The position numbers were made by a program, and so were the translations under genes. A stretch of 64,000 nt of DNA from Theocolax elegans (Eukaryota > Arthropoda > Insecta > Hymenoptera > Cerocephalidae), in contig CM047426.1 of the NCBI GenBank assembly GCA_026168455.1, positions 38,193,175 to 38,257,174 on the forward strand. The letters run 5' to 3'. The notes below the pieces were generated by a model, which was given only the letters and a program-made list of their open reading frames with translations, was not told the origin of the DNA and searched no databases. Of this stretch, positions 11,641 through 23,063 are shown in pieces. Every line of letters begins with the position of its first letter. The stretch's first letter is position 1.

Positions 11641-12224
11641 CTTTCACCTAGCACAATGAAGCAGCACATCAGGAGAGGCTAAACGGCTTCCAGGAGGAAC
11701 CGCACCAGGACCATGAAGCACCCTGCGATGGCCCAAGGTGCCAGACTGAGCAGCACGAGCAACGACAAGAACTCCAGGAAGCTGTAAAACGTTAACTAAT
11801 GAATAATAATCCTAATTAGGAGGAGACAAGGAAGCATGTAGTTGCACACAGTAACTGACAGCCACATGCTAGGAGAGGATTAGAAGTGAGGTTATGGTAA
11901 TCATAACATTACCATAACTCTTAATTAATAACTAATAATAAATACGCAGCACTCCCTCGAGAGCTAGATATTCTCCCAGGAAGCAGCCAGAAATCCCCGC
12001 AGCAACGCAGCCTCCAAGAAGAGCAGCAGCAAGGACCGACGCGCACCAGCTGAGCGGCCACCGTGAGAGCGAGTGAGAGAGAAGAGTCGAGTATTGGTCG
12101 TCCCGTCTGCACCTGTAACGGAGTGGACTCATTAGCCGATAAGTTAACACAACGGAACGATATTAAAGGCTTACCTGGTCAACAGCTTCACCGGGACACC
12201 GTCCTCTCCGTGGGAAGCAGCGGC
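11641..12224. other. no gene; one perfect hairpin
   Basis: 11891-11918 is GTTATGGTAAT, a 6-nt loop, then its exact reverse complement. The rest is moderately GC-rich (11930-12220) without a coding frame I recognise. It may be LTR or UTR sequence of the adjoining gypsy fragment. Confidence 0.4.
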
Positions 12225-13080
12225 TCAAGAATCTTTTATTTTTCCTACTTCCGTTTCGTTTATACGGTTTAAGTAATCGGCGGCTGCATTTTTAGTACCG
12301 GGTAAGTATTCTGATAGAATGTTATAATCTCGGATGGAGAGATTATATCTGCGTAAACGTGCGTTGGTAAATTTACAAGTCTGTAAAAAACTTAATGCTT
12401 CGTGATCTGTTCTTATGATTATTTGTTTCGCACCATGTAAAAATGTATTTAATTTATGCAATGCCCATACCATTGCTAACATTTCTTTTTCTGTAGTAAA
12501 ATAATTTACTTCACTACCTTTAAATGTTCTATTTATATAGGTTATTACCCCTTCATCACCTTTTTCATCAATTTATGATAGAATTATATTTTTATCAAAA
12601 AGGTTTTTTATTTTTTCGAATGCAATTTGTTGTGCTTCGGTCCATTCATATTTTTTGTCTTTTTTAGTAACCTTAATAAAGAAATTGTTTCTTTTGAAAA
12701 GTTTTTTGTGAATTGTGTATAAAGATTTATGAATTTTTAAAATTTTTTATTGAATTTATTTTATTTGGATCTGGCTTAATGCCTTAAGGAGTAATAATAT
12801 TCAGTCTTAGATTACACTTTGTTAAACGCTCAAAAAGTATTTCTAAATGACGTAAATGTTCATCAAAACTATTAGATGACACGAAACTATCATCAATGTA
12901 TGATAATAGAAAATGGTCTAAGGCATCTGCTAAGACCTCTTAATAAAGCTGCACTGCTAAATTTAAACCGAAAGGTACGATATTAAACTCATATACTTTG
13001 TTGTCACAAATAAACGCGGTATATTTTTTACTGTTCTCAGTTAAGGCTATTTGCCAAAAAAATTTGATAAATTAAAATTT
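12225..13080 (-). pseudogene. pol: Ty3/gypsy RT and RNase H fragment
   Basis: The minus strand encodes an RT tail with YIDDSFVSSNSFDEHLRHLE (about 12905-12845). After frameshifts and stops comes a connection domain (EWTEAQQIAFEKIKNLF) and RNase H with MLAMVWALHKLNTFLHG and IIIRTDHEALSFLQ, ending at PGTKNAAADYLNRI. This is the order of a gypsy pol. It differs from the elements at 1-7430 and 19111-40256, so it is a third gypsy lineage. Both ends are truncated. Confidence 0.75.
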
Positions 13081-13099
13081 GACATTTTTCTTATTGTGA

Positions 13100-13745
13100 G
13101 TATATAATATCGGACTCTTTGAACTAAATACTTAACTTTTAGAATAAAGTAGGCCTATTGTACTCTTTGTCCACTATGGTTGGTGGAATTTCCCAGAGCA
13201 CGGCCTTTTTAAAACGATTAAAAGGCCTTTCGTCCTGGATCTCCAGCTTGGACTCCTCAGTAAGGAACTGGAGATCTTACTTTAGACGCCTGTTGCAAGT
13301 TGAACCGCGACGCCAGCAAGATGTTCTGCGGCTATATATAGAAAAGAAACGACGATCTCTCCAACGAGTGTAGAAAGATAGTCGTCTCCCTCTGGTGGTG
13401 GGAAAAACGACCAGCCAGAGTGCGATGTAGTGGACCGAGTCGCAAGTTATTAGAAACAAAATGAATCTATCGTTGGTTGATATGTATGTTAGTATATAAT
13501 ATCGGTCTCTTTGAACTAAATGCTTTACTTTTAGAATAATCAGCAGAACATCTTGCTGGCGTCGCGGTTCAACTTGCGACAGGCGTCTAAGGTAAGATCT
13601 CCAGTTCCTTACTGAGGAGTCCATCGAGGACGAAACGCCTTTGAATTGTTTTAAAAAGGCCGTGCTCTGCGAAATTCCACCAATCATAGTGAACAAGGAG
13701 TACAATAGGCCTGCTTTATTCTTAAAGTAAAGTATTAAAGTATTA
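13100..13745. repeat. inverted repeat with an overlapping direct repeat
   Basis: The left arm (about 13132-13330) reappears inverted at about 13548-13745, roughly 200 bp each at about 90% identity around a loop of about 220 bp. In addition about 45 bp starting AGTATATAATATCGG at 13100 recurs in direct orientation near 13491. Open frames here (e.g. 13277-13810 minus) run through both arms and are products of the repeat. Confidence 0.7.
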
Positions 13746-13789
13746 AAGTAAGGCTGTTGTTTCATCAGGTAACTTCTCTTCCTAGATAA

Positions 13790-14620
13790 CAATGAACCTG
13801 CGAGTACCACAATGGTCAGTCCAGAAATTCCAACTCTTCTGTCTATACATTAAGATTTACGTGACACATTTATTCCTGCGGATGCTTAGCATGTTTTGTA
13901 TGCAGATGATCTGCAGGTTTATCTGCAACTACCATACTCTGATCTGGATGGGAGGATATCAGGGCTTCGGAGAGTGCCATTGTAGTACAGGATTGGTTTG
14001 TGCGCGCTTCACTCAAACTTAACGCTTCTAAGACTCATGTTATTTTCTTTGGTTGAAATAAATAATGGTCGGATATCTATAATCATAATAATCGTGACAT
14101 CAAGTTGGGTGATAGCATTTACATCCCGTTTGTGGAGAATGTCTTGAGTCTTAATGTAGTTTTGGATTCGCAGTTATCATGGAAGCTGCATTTAGATAAT
14201 ATCTCGAAAAAAGTGAATAGAGTCTTATATAATCACTCAAGCTCTTAGAAAGCAGCTCGCCGAAGCTCTGTTGTTTCCCCACACAGACTATTGTTTATTA
14301 GTCATCCTAGATACTCCGCAGGAGATTCGAAACCGACTACAGATTTTACAAAATTCTTTTGTGCGTTACATTTGTGGTATTAGAAGGGATAATCACGTGA
14401 TGTCCCACAGATATCTTATGGGCTGGCTGCGCACAGATTATAAAAGACAGTATTTTATGGCGGTACTTATGTACAAAAGTGTGCATATGCAAGTTCCGGC
14501 GTATCTAGAGAATCCATTATCTAGAAGTGCTTCCAGAAATTCTGGAAGTGGAGTCACAAGGAAACTCGTACGTCTCCTTATGAGTACCGAGACTGGTAAA
14601 TGCTCCCTCTAAGTACAAGG
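13790..14620 (+). pseudogene. non-LTR retrotransposon RT fragment
   Basis: After a broken GVPQGS-type region the plus strand reads VLYADDLQVYLQLPYSDLDG at about 13890-13950, the catalytic F/YADD box of LINE reverse transcriptases. LNASKTHVIFFG follows, and a C-terminal thumb/linker (FPHTDYCLLVILD, LQILQNSFVRYICGIRR) extends to 14612. Several frameshifts and stops are present. Clade is probably Jockey/CR1-like. 5' end truncated. Confidence 0.75.
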
Positions 14621-15281
14621 TGTACACCTGTGAAAGTTTTTACCTACATATTAGAATAGACAAACTTTAATGACTTATTCTATTTATTTATTTATACATC
14701 TAATTATTTCATTTTTTATTTATTTACTTTGTTTTATTTATATTGTACCGTCCTATATACACCTGAATAAAAGTATTTAAGGGCTGCTAGATGACAAGAG
14801 ATTGTAATGACAAACGATTGTTTTATGCGACGTTCAATTTTAAATTCTATTTTAGTATAGTGATTGATAGATGTATTGACTTTAGTTTTTTTGAATTATA
14901 TTTAATGTGCTGACTTACTGTGATATTGGCCCTATTTGTATTTCATCTGCGACTGTGATATTTTGTAACTGTGTTATCATTATGTGCAATATTGTATTAA
15001 CACAAGCCTTCTTGCAGTATTTATATTTTAATTAAGAATTTTTAATTTTTGAACTGTACAAATAAATTTATATCTATGTAACAATCTATATATCTATCTA
15101 TCTATCTTTCTCTCTAGATAAATCTATGTTTATCTATAATCTCTTTCATTCATTCGCACCCTTTCTCCTTTACTTCTTCTTCCCAACAGTCTCTCTTCCA
15201 AAACTCTCGAAATCTAATGTGCCTAGCAACCGTAACTTGGTAATATGTGTAACAACTGTCGCGTCATCATAGGCGCAACGT
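14613..15281. other. no gene; (TCTA)n microsatellite
   Basis: A+T-rich sequence, probably in part the 3' UTR of the preceding LINE fragment. A (TCTA)n tract lies at about 15085-15125. Confidence 0.5.
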
Positions 15282-15301
15282 CCACACACACACACATGCA
15301 C
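15282..15301. repeat. (CA)n at the 5' border of the R1 copy
   Basis: CACACACACACA followed by TGCACACCC lies directly before the R1 5' UTR, as at the other R1 copy (63071-63090). Confidence 0.8.
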
Positions 15302-15486
15302 ACCCTGTGCCGGGTTTGCTGGTCCCGCATCATGGCGCCTCCCCAGCTGGTTGATAGGGGAATGCTTTCCAGAAATAGATGGTACCGAAAAAATCAAATA
15401 TTCGGGGTGAACCAAAACCAGATAGGGGAAGGCACCCCGAAATTAAACCAATTATGGATAGTGAGGTTAAAACAACACTACCCCAA

Positions 15487-16835
15487 GCGGGCACAGCAGT
15501 CTTGTTAAATCCCGCCACTGATTCCGATCGGGTGAAAGCCCTGGTGGTCCTGGTGGGATTTGGGGGAGGGGTCCAAACTCACACCGTTAAAATGGCAAGT
15601 GCTGCGAAGGTTGGTCACTCGGCCTCTGTAGCATCAAATGCTACGTGTGACCTGCCCTCCACTGGGATGTTGAATGACGCTGACAGAGCTTTCCTCCGTC
15701 TGCGTGAGAAAATAGATACCTTGGTGGAGTTTGTTCTTAATAAGAACAACATTCACAAAGAGCTGAAGAGTATGACGAGAGCAACAAGCAGGGTTCTTAA
15801 TGAATCCGCGCGGGTGAGCAGTGCTGTGTGCTCGACAGCGCCGAAAATTGAAATGGCAGATGCGCGTAAGGATGGAATATACCAAACGTCGCCTATCTTC
15901 CGCGCTGAAGAGCGTCAAAGGAGGCCGGTGGAGAGGGAAAGGCCCTCACCACCTCAGCATCCCCCGGAGAAAAGGAAGAAGGGGTCCAAGTAGCCCACTA
16001 ACAAAAATGGGCCAGCAGATGCTTCGTCATCCGTTCCTAAGACCGGTGGGAACTAGTCAAAAGTCCCTGACTGGGCGACTGTAGTGCGCAAGGGCAAAAA
16101 GAAAGAGGCACAGCAGAATACGCAGCTGAAGCAAGCCCAGGATGTCGGAGGACCGCCTAAGGTGTCCAAAAAACCTAAAGCGGTCGTGAAACCAGATCGT
16201 CCCGACGCCATTAATATTAGTGTCAGGAGGGCGAGCCTATGTCGACATCTTTCGGCAAATACGGGCCGCACCAAACATCAAGCCGCTGGGAGGAAGAGTC
16301 TGCCGTATCCGGCGTACCAGAGGAGATCTGCTCATTGAGCTTGGAAGACCTGGCGTAGAAACTCTCTAGTTAGCGGTCTCGTCCACATTACGTGGGTTAG
16401 TAGAGGTCCAGATGCTGACCCACAAAGAGTCCATTACTATAAAGGACATGGACGAGGCTACGATGGCGCAGGAAGTGATAGAGGCAACCTCTGCGGTGAT
16501 CGGCCCAAATATGGTACCTTCTGGGAATATAAAGCTTAGCAGGTCATACGGAGGCACTCAGATGACCAGTGTCCTTCTTCCCACATCAGCAGCAAAAAGG
16601 CTGCTACAGAATGGGAGCTTCGGATAGGCTGGGTCAACTGCAGGATTCGGCTCCGCAGTCGATCTCGCATTGTTACCGATATCACGAGGTCGGTCATTTT
16701 GCAAAGGCTTGCAAAAGCGCAGTGAACCGATCATCGCAATGTTTCCGGTGCGACCAAGAGGGCCACAATGCAATGAATTGCGCGGCGGATAAGAACATAG
16801 CCACACCTAGGGTTGAAGCAACTGACAGAAATAGT
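15487..16835 (+). pseudogene. R1 ORF1 (gag-like), broken
   Basis: ORF1 of R1-clade elements is a nucleic-acid-binding gag-like protein. Here the N-terminal part (HTVKMASAAKVGHSASVA ... FVLNKNNIHKELKSM) is open to a TAG at about 15991, followed by the Lys-rich KKGKKK region, an ITIKDMDEATMAQEVIEA segment and two CCHC knuckles at about 16670-16790. The first knuckle has lost its second Cys (CYRYHEVGHFAKAC); the second is kept (CFRCDQEGHNAMNC). Several frameshifts separate these parts. Confidence 0.8.
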
Positions 16836-19110
16836 TAGGGTGCTACAAATCAAATTAAACCACTGTGCTCTGGCCCAGGTTCTGCTGCCACAGTTGGTCA
16901 GACAAGAGCAGGCTGACATTGTTATCGTCAGCAAGGAGTACAGGGATCTCATTGAATCGAAATGGGTAAGTGATGCCACTGGCAGAGCGGCCATCTGGGT
17001 ATGTGCAAAAAATGGCCGCTCCCCTCCCCAATTTTACCTGGGTGGAGGTGGCATGTATGCGAATATACAGTTGATACCTCCCACCCAGTGATAACATCGA
17101 TGAATTTTTGGAATCTCTTTATGTCATCGTTACTAGTGCAAGGTCCTCCCGATTGCCAATAGTCATCGGACGGGATTTTAATGCTTGGGGAACAGAATAG
17201 GGCAGTCGAAAACGAACACTCGTGGTCGTACACTCCTCGAGGCCTTTGCGATATTGGAGTTGAAGATTGCTAACACGGGAACGACTCCCACTTTTACCAA
17301 GGCGGGGAGGTCGTCTATAGTAGACCTAACCATCATCGATCCCAGATTAATGAAGAGAGGGTTTACCTGGAAAGTTAGTAATCGCTACACGGGGACCATC
17401 AAATACTCCTGTACCAGCTCCAATCGACGATTAACAGGGCAGCAGGTCCGAACAAAAGCTTCCAATACAAGAGATCGGTACCGTCTACCTTCGACTGAGA
17501 AATGTTCCTCTGCTCCATAGCAGAACTCGCTGTCAAAGCGACACCGGAAGAACGAACCGAGGAACTTACGCGTACCATAACAGCGGCTTGCGATATCTCT
17601 ATGGCCGGGAAATCCATCCCCGTGGCTGTCCACCTATTTACTGGTAGAATAAGAGTATCGCAAAAATACGTCGTGAGGGTCTGCGGACTCGGCGACTGCA
17701 GCAGATAGCTCGGAACTAGCCGCGGTACCAAGAACTAACCGCGGCCTATGAGGAAAAACGGAAAGAGCTCAAGGCTGCCATTAAAGCGGTTAAACGCAAG
17801 TGCTGGCGCGAATTTTGCGAGCAAGTGGACTGCGATCTCTGGGGTAAGCCCTACAAAATGGTGATGAATAAGATCAAACCCAGGGGTGCCTCAATGCCAT
17901 CGTGTCCACATTTTCTTGACAGAGCGGTGCGCCACCTATTTCCACAACTTCAGGAACGGGCAGCCGAGACAGGCCTAGTGGGGACTGACTGTGCGGTCGC
18001 GCCGTCAGACATTAGCATAACTAAGCTGGAAATGGCTGCATGGAGAAAATCCATCCGTAAAGCTCCAGGGCCGGAAGGAATACCTAGTCTGGCTATTAAG
18101 ACCGCTGCGCTGAATGAGCCACAAATTTTTGCGGACACATTTAGTGCATGTTTTCAATTAGGATGCTTCCCAGCACGGTGGAAGATACAATGGTCGGTGC
18201 TTCTCTCAAAGGGGAGCCAACCACCAGAGAACACTTCCTCTAGTTGAGAAGCTTTTCGAGCGGGTCAATTGTGCCAGGCTACAAGCAGACATTACACAGG
18301 CAGACGATCTGTCCGATAATCAGTTCGGTTTTCGGAAAGGGCGCTCAACTATAGACGCTATAAGTCGAGTTGTTGAGCTGGCCACCAATGCCATCGGTGG
18401 TACTAGGAATTCTAGGCGCATCGTGTGCTATCATCGCACTGGATGTCCGCAATGCCTTCAACTCGGCTCGATGGGACAACATTATGTCAAGAAAAGAAGG
18501 AAATGCCGATCTTTGAGGGTCAATCCTAGTTAAACAAGGAATAAAAATTTTTTTTATTCTCAATTTGAAATATCGTGCAACGTTTCGTCCACTGGTTTGC
18601 GGACCTCTTCAGGCACTTCGTAAAAACGATGTATACGTTTCAATTTTACTATAGTGTAAGATAACGTAAGTCGTAACGTAAAAACGTAAAAGTTGACTTT
18701 GACGTTATCCTACACTATAGTAAAATTGAAACGTATACATCGTTTTTACGAAGTGCCTGAAGAGGTCCGCAAACCAGTGGACGAAACGTTGCACGATATT
18801 TCAAATTGAGAATAAAAAAAATTTTTTATTCCTTGTTTAACTTGGATTGACCCTCAAAGATCGACATTTCCTTCTTTTCTTGACATAATGTTGTCCCATC
18901 GAGCCGAGTTGAAGGCATTGCGTATATCCAGTTCTTTTCTTGACCTACAATGGAGGGTGTACAAAATTTACCGGGACAACATTATGTTGTCCTTGGAACA
19001 GTTAAAGGTACCGCTCTACCTACGCAAAGTCATCTCGAGCTACCTCGCAGAACGGATCCTCCTCTATGACACCGAGGATGGCGCGCACTCCTATAACGTC
19101 ACCGGAGGCG
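16830..19110 (+). pseudogene. R1 ORF2 (endonuclease and RT), broken and truncated
   Basis: The endonuclease begins VLQIKLNHCALAQVLLPQL (about 16845). The catalytic G-D-F-N box is altered to GRDFNAWGTE and followed by a stop. SSIVDLTIIDPRLM and SNRYTG follow. RT: RKAPGPEGIP (Asp to Glu), DNQFGFRKGRS, ALDVRNAFNSARWDN. A palindrome interrupts it, and RT then resumes with LEQLKVPLYLRKVISSYLAE to 19110, before the FADD box. Unlike the copy at 55560, the RYTG site here carries no insertion. Confidence 0.8.
18445..18925. repeat. large palindrome inside the R1 RT
   Basis: Two arms of about 235 bp meet near 18683 with almost no loop. The inner 180 bp of each arm is not R1 sequence. The outer 55-60 bp of both arms is R1 RT sequence (the AFNSARWDN region), once in sense and once inverted. 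So the inverted duplication includes host-element DNA. Confidence 0.85.
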
Positions 19111-19720
19111 TGCTCAAAAAATAAATTAATTAAGTAATATACAACGATGTAACCAAGTCTGATTGGTTAAGAAGAACCAAAACTTCACCCCAAAACCTTG
19201 ATATAAATAGTGATGTCGCGCCGGGAGTCGGAGCTCTTACACCTTAGTCTTTCCTTTAGTAAGGTAAATCTTGCATTCAAATAGAACCTGTAAACTTAAC
19301 GCAAAATAAAGCAAGAGAATTAAATGTTATTTGCTTAGTCTATTTAAATCAGTACACATCTGACATTTTCCTATCCTTTTAAATTCCGACTAGTCTATAC
19401 CGCATTCATATTGTACGAGAGCCGCTCCGCCTAAGTTTAACGAGATCGAGAGAGACAGCAGAGCAGTTGCAGCCACCGGTCAGCCGTAGATCTCCCGTCC
19501 GATTAAGGTTGGTTATTTTCCTTACCTCGCCTTCGCTCATTGTTGCACCTCAGACACACCCATGCACTTATATTTCGGAAGGGTCTATGACCTGTGCTAT
19601 AGCGAGGGAAATTGCCACTTATCCTTGACGCTATATGCGTACTAAAACGGGGAGCCTCTATTTCAATTTAAATTCATTTCCTTTTATTTTTCCACGTTAC
19701 GTCTACCCTAGAACGTAACA
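19111..19720 (+). repeat. 5' LTR of the provirus
   Basis: It begins TGCTCAAAAAATAAATTAAT and ends GAACGTAACA. It holds a TATA box (TATAAAT, 19202-19208) downstream of a conserved GATTGGTTAAGAAGAACC block, and an AATAAA signal near 19305. It aligns with 39669-40256 over its whole length. Confidence 0.85.
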
Positions 19721-19722
19721 AG

Positions 19723-19735
19723 TGGGGGCTCGTCC
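19723..19735 (+). promoter_or_regulatory. PBS complementary to tRNA-Pro
   Basis: TGGGGGCTCGTCC lies two bases after the LTR end. This is the tRNA-Pro-type PBS known from several vertebrate gammaretroviruses. The identification is by sequence match of 13 bases. Confidence 0.75.
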
Positions 19736-19761
19736 TAAAAATTTAAGAAGGATTAGAGCAA

Positions 19762-21340
19762 TTGTCTTTCTTATTAACATTGATCATGATTACCAATGAA
19801 AACGAGAATTCTCGAAATAAAGATGCGGTTTTCATTTTGCTTAAACAGGCGCTTAAAATAAACCCAGATTTTTGTGTTAAAAATCTGGACAAATCTTTAG
19901 CAAGTTTGTTAAAATTTTTTAAAGATAGGCATGAAAGCGGGATACATTTGTCAGATAAAGCAGTAGGGCACAATAAAAATACATCTATAATAATTGACTT
20001 ATTAAAGGAATTCGTGGATAAAAAAGATATAATAGAATTTTGCGAAGATAAGTATCTAATTGAGGCCTTAGGCGATTTTATAGAAAAAAGAGTCAATCCA
20101 AAATTAATAATTCCGATTATATTATCGGAAATTTAGAAACAAGAATAAACGTAGAAGTAAATGAGATAGGTTTTAAACCCGAACTAACAGACGATAATAC
20201 AACCTACTTTTCGGCAGAAAATACATTTAAAAACGCAAAAACTTTAGAAGAATAAATGATAGCTGAAATTGTTAAACGGGACAACAATGTCAAATTTACT
20301 TCAAGCACACCAATTTTACCAAATAACAGCAATAATATTAATTTAGTGTCGAAGAGATTGCCAAGATTACCTTAGAAAAACTGAGGTCACTTTCTATTAA
20401 AGACGCACTTGAATTAATTCCAAAATATAATGGGGTAAATATTCCATTGAGTCAATTTATTGATGCATAAAAGGAAGAGTGCAACATGATACATGAACAA
20501 TATGAAGCAAACCTCCCGAAATTAATTAAAATGAGATTAAATGGAGAAGCATTGAAAAGTGTAGCAAAAAAAGTTTTGATTCGATTGAAGATATTACAAA
20601 TTTTTTCGATAGTATTTTTGGGTCTGCGAAATCTTATCATCAATTACACGGTGAATTAGCTAATGTAAAACCAAAAAGAGAAGAAAGTGTCGTAGTTTTT
20701 TCAAACAGGGGTAGATCCATCGGCCAAAAAATAACTGAAGCAGTTCGAAGAGAAATATGGTTAACTAATCATTTAAATCGATCTTTAAAAAATGATTTAG
20801 TAAAATTTTTTATTCGCGGTTTACATTGGGTAATAAAAGCATGAATGGGGCAAGTACGTGAATTAGATGAAGCCACTGCAGAAGGCATCGAAATTGAGAG
20901 AGATTATGCATGCTATTAAGTAGAACAGTTAAATGAAACAATTAAAGTCATAACAGAAAAAAAAATCCTACAGAAAAAGTCCATTATGTCGAGACAAAAC
21001 AAGCCGATAAATGCCAACTGGCGGTAGACAGGGCCACCTGGCACCGAATTGCTGGCATTTAGAAAAAGTAGACAGCCTCAAACCAGGGAAAGACGGCCTA
21101 CGAATGACTGGGCGGAGTCTCGAGAGTCACGCAGACCGCAACAATGGCTAACTGAGAAACGAACTAATGAATTTAAGCAGCGAGAAAATCAATATGTTCG
21201 TCGTCAAAATGCAACTTTCCCAAAACAAAATTATATAAATACGGAAAGGATATGCCGATACTGCAAAAAAGAGGGCCATATTCTAGAAGAATGTAGGAAA
21301 CGGGAATTTAATAATCGAAATCAGGAGAAGCGATAGGAAA
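19762..21340 (+). pseudogene. gag: gag of the provirus, broken
   Basis: A 124-codon frame from 19762 (MSFLLTLIMITNENENSRNK) gives an N-terminal helical part. Frameshifts and stops follow. Between 20360 and 20920 a capsid-like domain is read: SIKDALELIPKYNGVNIPLS, IHEQYEANLPKLIKMRLNGE, SFDSIEDITNFFDSIFGSAK and VVVFSNRGRSIGQKI. A basic region and one intact CCHC knuckle (CRYCKKEGHILEEC, 21253-21294) end it. This is the gag layout of gypsy/errantivirus elements. At least one TAG/TAA and one TGA interrupt it. Confidence 0.75.
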
Positions 21341-21504
21341 ACGAAAATGGTCTCCGACAACAGGGCGCGAGACGAGAAACCGTGTACACAAGGTGTCCGA
21401 ACTACGAAAATCAGGAACCCACATCATCAAATGATATATTCGGTTAAGTATAAAATTGCAAGTCGTCAATTATTAAACTTAAAAATCCGAGAAGCAACCA
21501 GGAA

Positions 21505-21606
21505 ATCATTCTTATTTTAGATTCAGGAGCAGGTCCCAAGTTACTAAAGTTACGAAACATACGAAAAGACGGAAATATTAATAAAAATTAAATATTAGAA
21601 TTAAAT
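21505..21606 (+). pseudogene. retroviral protease, N-terminal half
   Basis: EIILILDSGAGPKLLKLRNI contains the aspartic-protease D-S-G active site (Asp codon at 21520). A TAA follows near 21587 and the LINE insertion starts at about 21607. The C-terminal half resumes at 26172. Confidence 0.75.
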
Positions 21607-21621
21607 TTCATTGAATCCAAG

Positions 21622-23063
21622 ATGGCGGAGCCTGCTAAGGCTCCGTCTGTTAGTAGTGAAGAATTATTCTTTAAGTGTCATCCAAAAATCAAAGTAACAT
21701 TATGTGTGTGTATAATTTGTGAAAACGTGTATCATGAGTCGGATTTTAAGAGATTGAAAAACGCAAAAAAGCTGAGTAAAATTCATGTAATATGTCCCGA
21801 ACATGATGACATCGACCTAACCTCAACTAATGACAAGCATGGATACGAGGGATGTTTAAATTTGAATGCAAGAAGAATTATTGCTAAAGTGAAACTACAT
21901 GAACAAGAAAAAGTTCAAGAAAATATTTTAACTACCATTAATAATAGTGTAGCTGAACAAAATATTAATAGAAATAACTTAACTATAGTCGGGCACGAGG
22001 AAGATGACAATGAACTTTTTCGAGGAGAAATTTGCTTACTCAGGAATTTGGTAACCGAACTAAAGGAAAAGAACTTTTTATTGAATGAGTTATACAAAAA
22101 AACCAAAGAAGAACTCAATGCCAAAAATAATGAAATAATTAAAAATAAGTGTAATTCATATGCTGACACAGTTAAAAGTAAAAGTCAACAAGAGCAACGT
22201 GTACCTAATTTGATCATTACTGCTAGAAACCATATCAGCAAAAATAAAATAACAAAAGTGCTAACAAATAAATTACAAGATGAAATTATATTGCCAGTTA
22301 AAAGAATACAACAAAACAAAAATGGTAGTGTAGCAATAAGGTGTGTTTCGAAAAATGACGTGGAAAAAATGGAACAACTAGTGGACAAAATAGGGAATGA
22401 CTATATAATAGCACAAGAAGTAATACAACAACCTAGACTGAAAGTTACTGGTATTGAAACAAACATGACTTTAGAAGAGATTGAAAGTGATATAAATAAT
22501 AGAAATTTTGGTGAAGGTGACTCCTTTTTCTGTAAAGTGGTACATATGTACAAAAACAAATTTACAAATAAATCGAATATAATAATCGAAGTGTCTCCGG
22601 CTACGTATACAGTTATTAAAGATAATAAAATTAAAATCTACATAGGCCATCAGTGTTATAAAGCATATGATGATATTAATTTGACACCTTGCAAAAAATG
22701 CGGAAGAATCGGACACGGAGTAAGTAAGTGTAGAAATGCACAAGCTTGCTTAAAATGTGCAGGAGATCATCCCACAAATGAATGTCAAAGCAACTTGTCA
22801 AAATGTGTCAACTGTATTATTTCAGTATAAATTTCAGTAATAATCAATTCAAAACTAATAAACCAACTGACCATGTGGCAACGGATTGTGAGAAATGTGA
22901 ATACTTGAAATACAAAATAAAGATAAAATTGTTGAATACTGATTATCCGATTGAGCCAGTAATTCCGAGGTACTTGGGATATGATCCATCTCGTTCTTAC
23001 CGACAGTCATCGAATCAAAATCATTTGGTTACAAATACGAGGCAGATTCGAAATGCAGACTGA
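21622..23063 (+). pseudogene. LINE ORF1, nucleic-acid-binding protein, one frameshift
   Basis: It starts MAEPAKAPSVSSEELFFKCH. The N-terminus has a Cys/His-rich motif (CVCIICENVYH ... CPEH) resembling a small zinc or PHD-like module. A helical middle follows, then zinc knuckles CKKCGRIGHGVSKC and CLKCAGDHPTNEC. A third (KCVNC) is cut by a stop at 22828-22830. The break comes from a duplicated segment of about 12 bp (ATTTCAGTA repeated at about 22816-22842). The shifted frame then continues the third knuckle (HVATDC) and runs to TGA at 23061-23063. ORF1 overlaps the ORF2 ATG by 11 bases (ATGCAGACTGA). Confidence 0.8.

Larger units (their letters stand above)
15302..19110 (+). mobile_element. 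R1-clade non-LTR retrotransposon, decayed, 3' part lost
   Basis: The 5' UTR (from about 15302, CCTGTGCCGGGTTTGCTGG) and the whole body match the minus-strand element at 47134-63070, so both belong to one family. ORF1 and ORF2 are read in broken frames. The RT is split by a 480-bp palindrome at 18445-18925, and the copy stops in the RT at 19110, where the LTR of the next element begins. The rest of the R1 does not resume after that element's 3' LTR. Confidence 0.85.
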
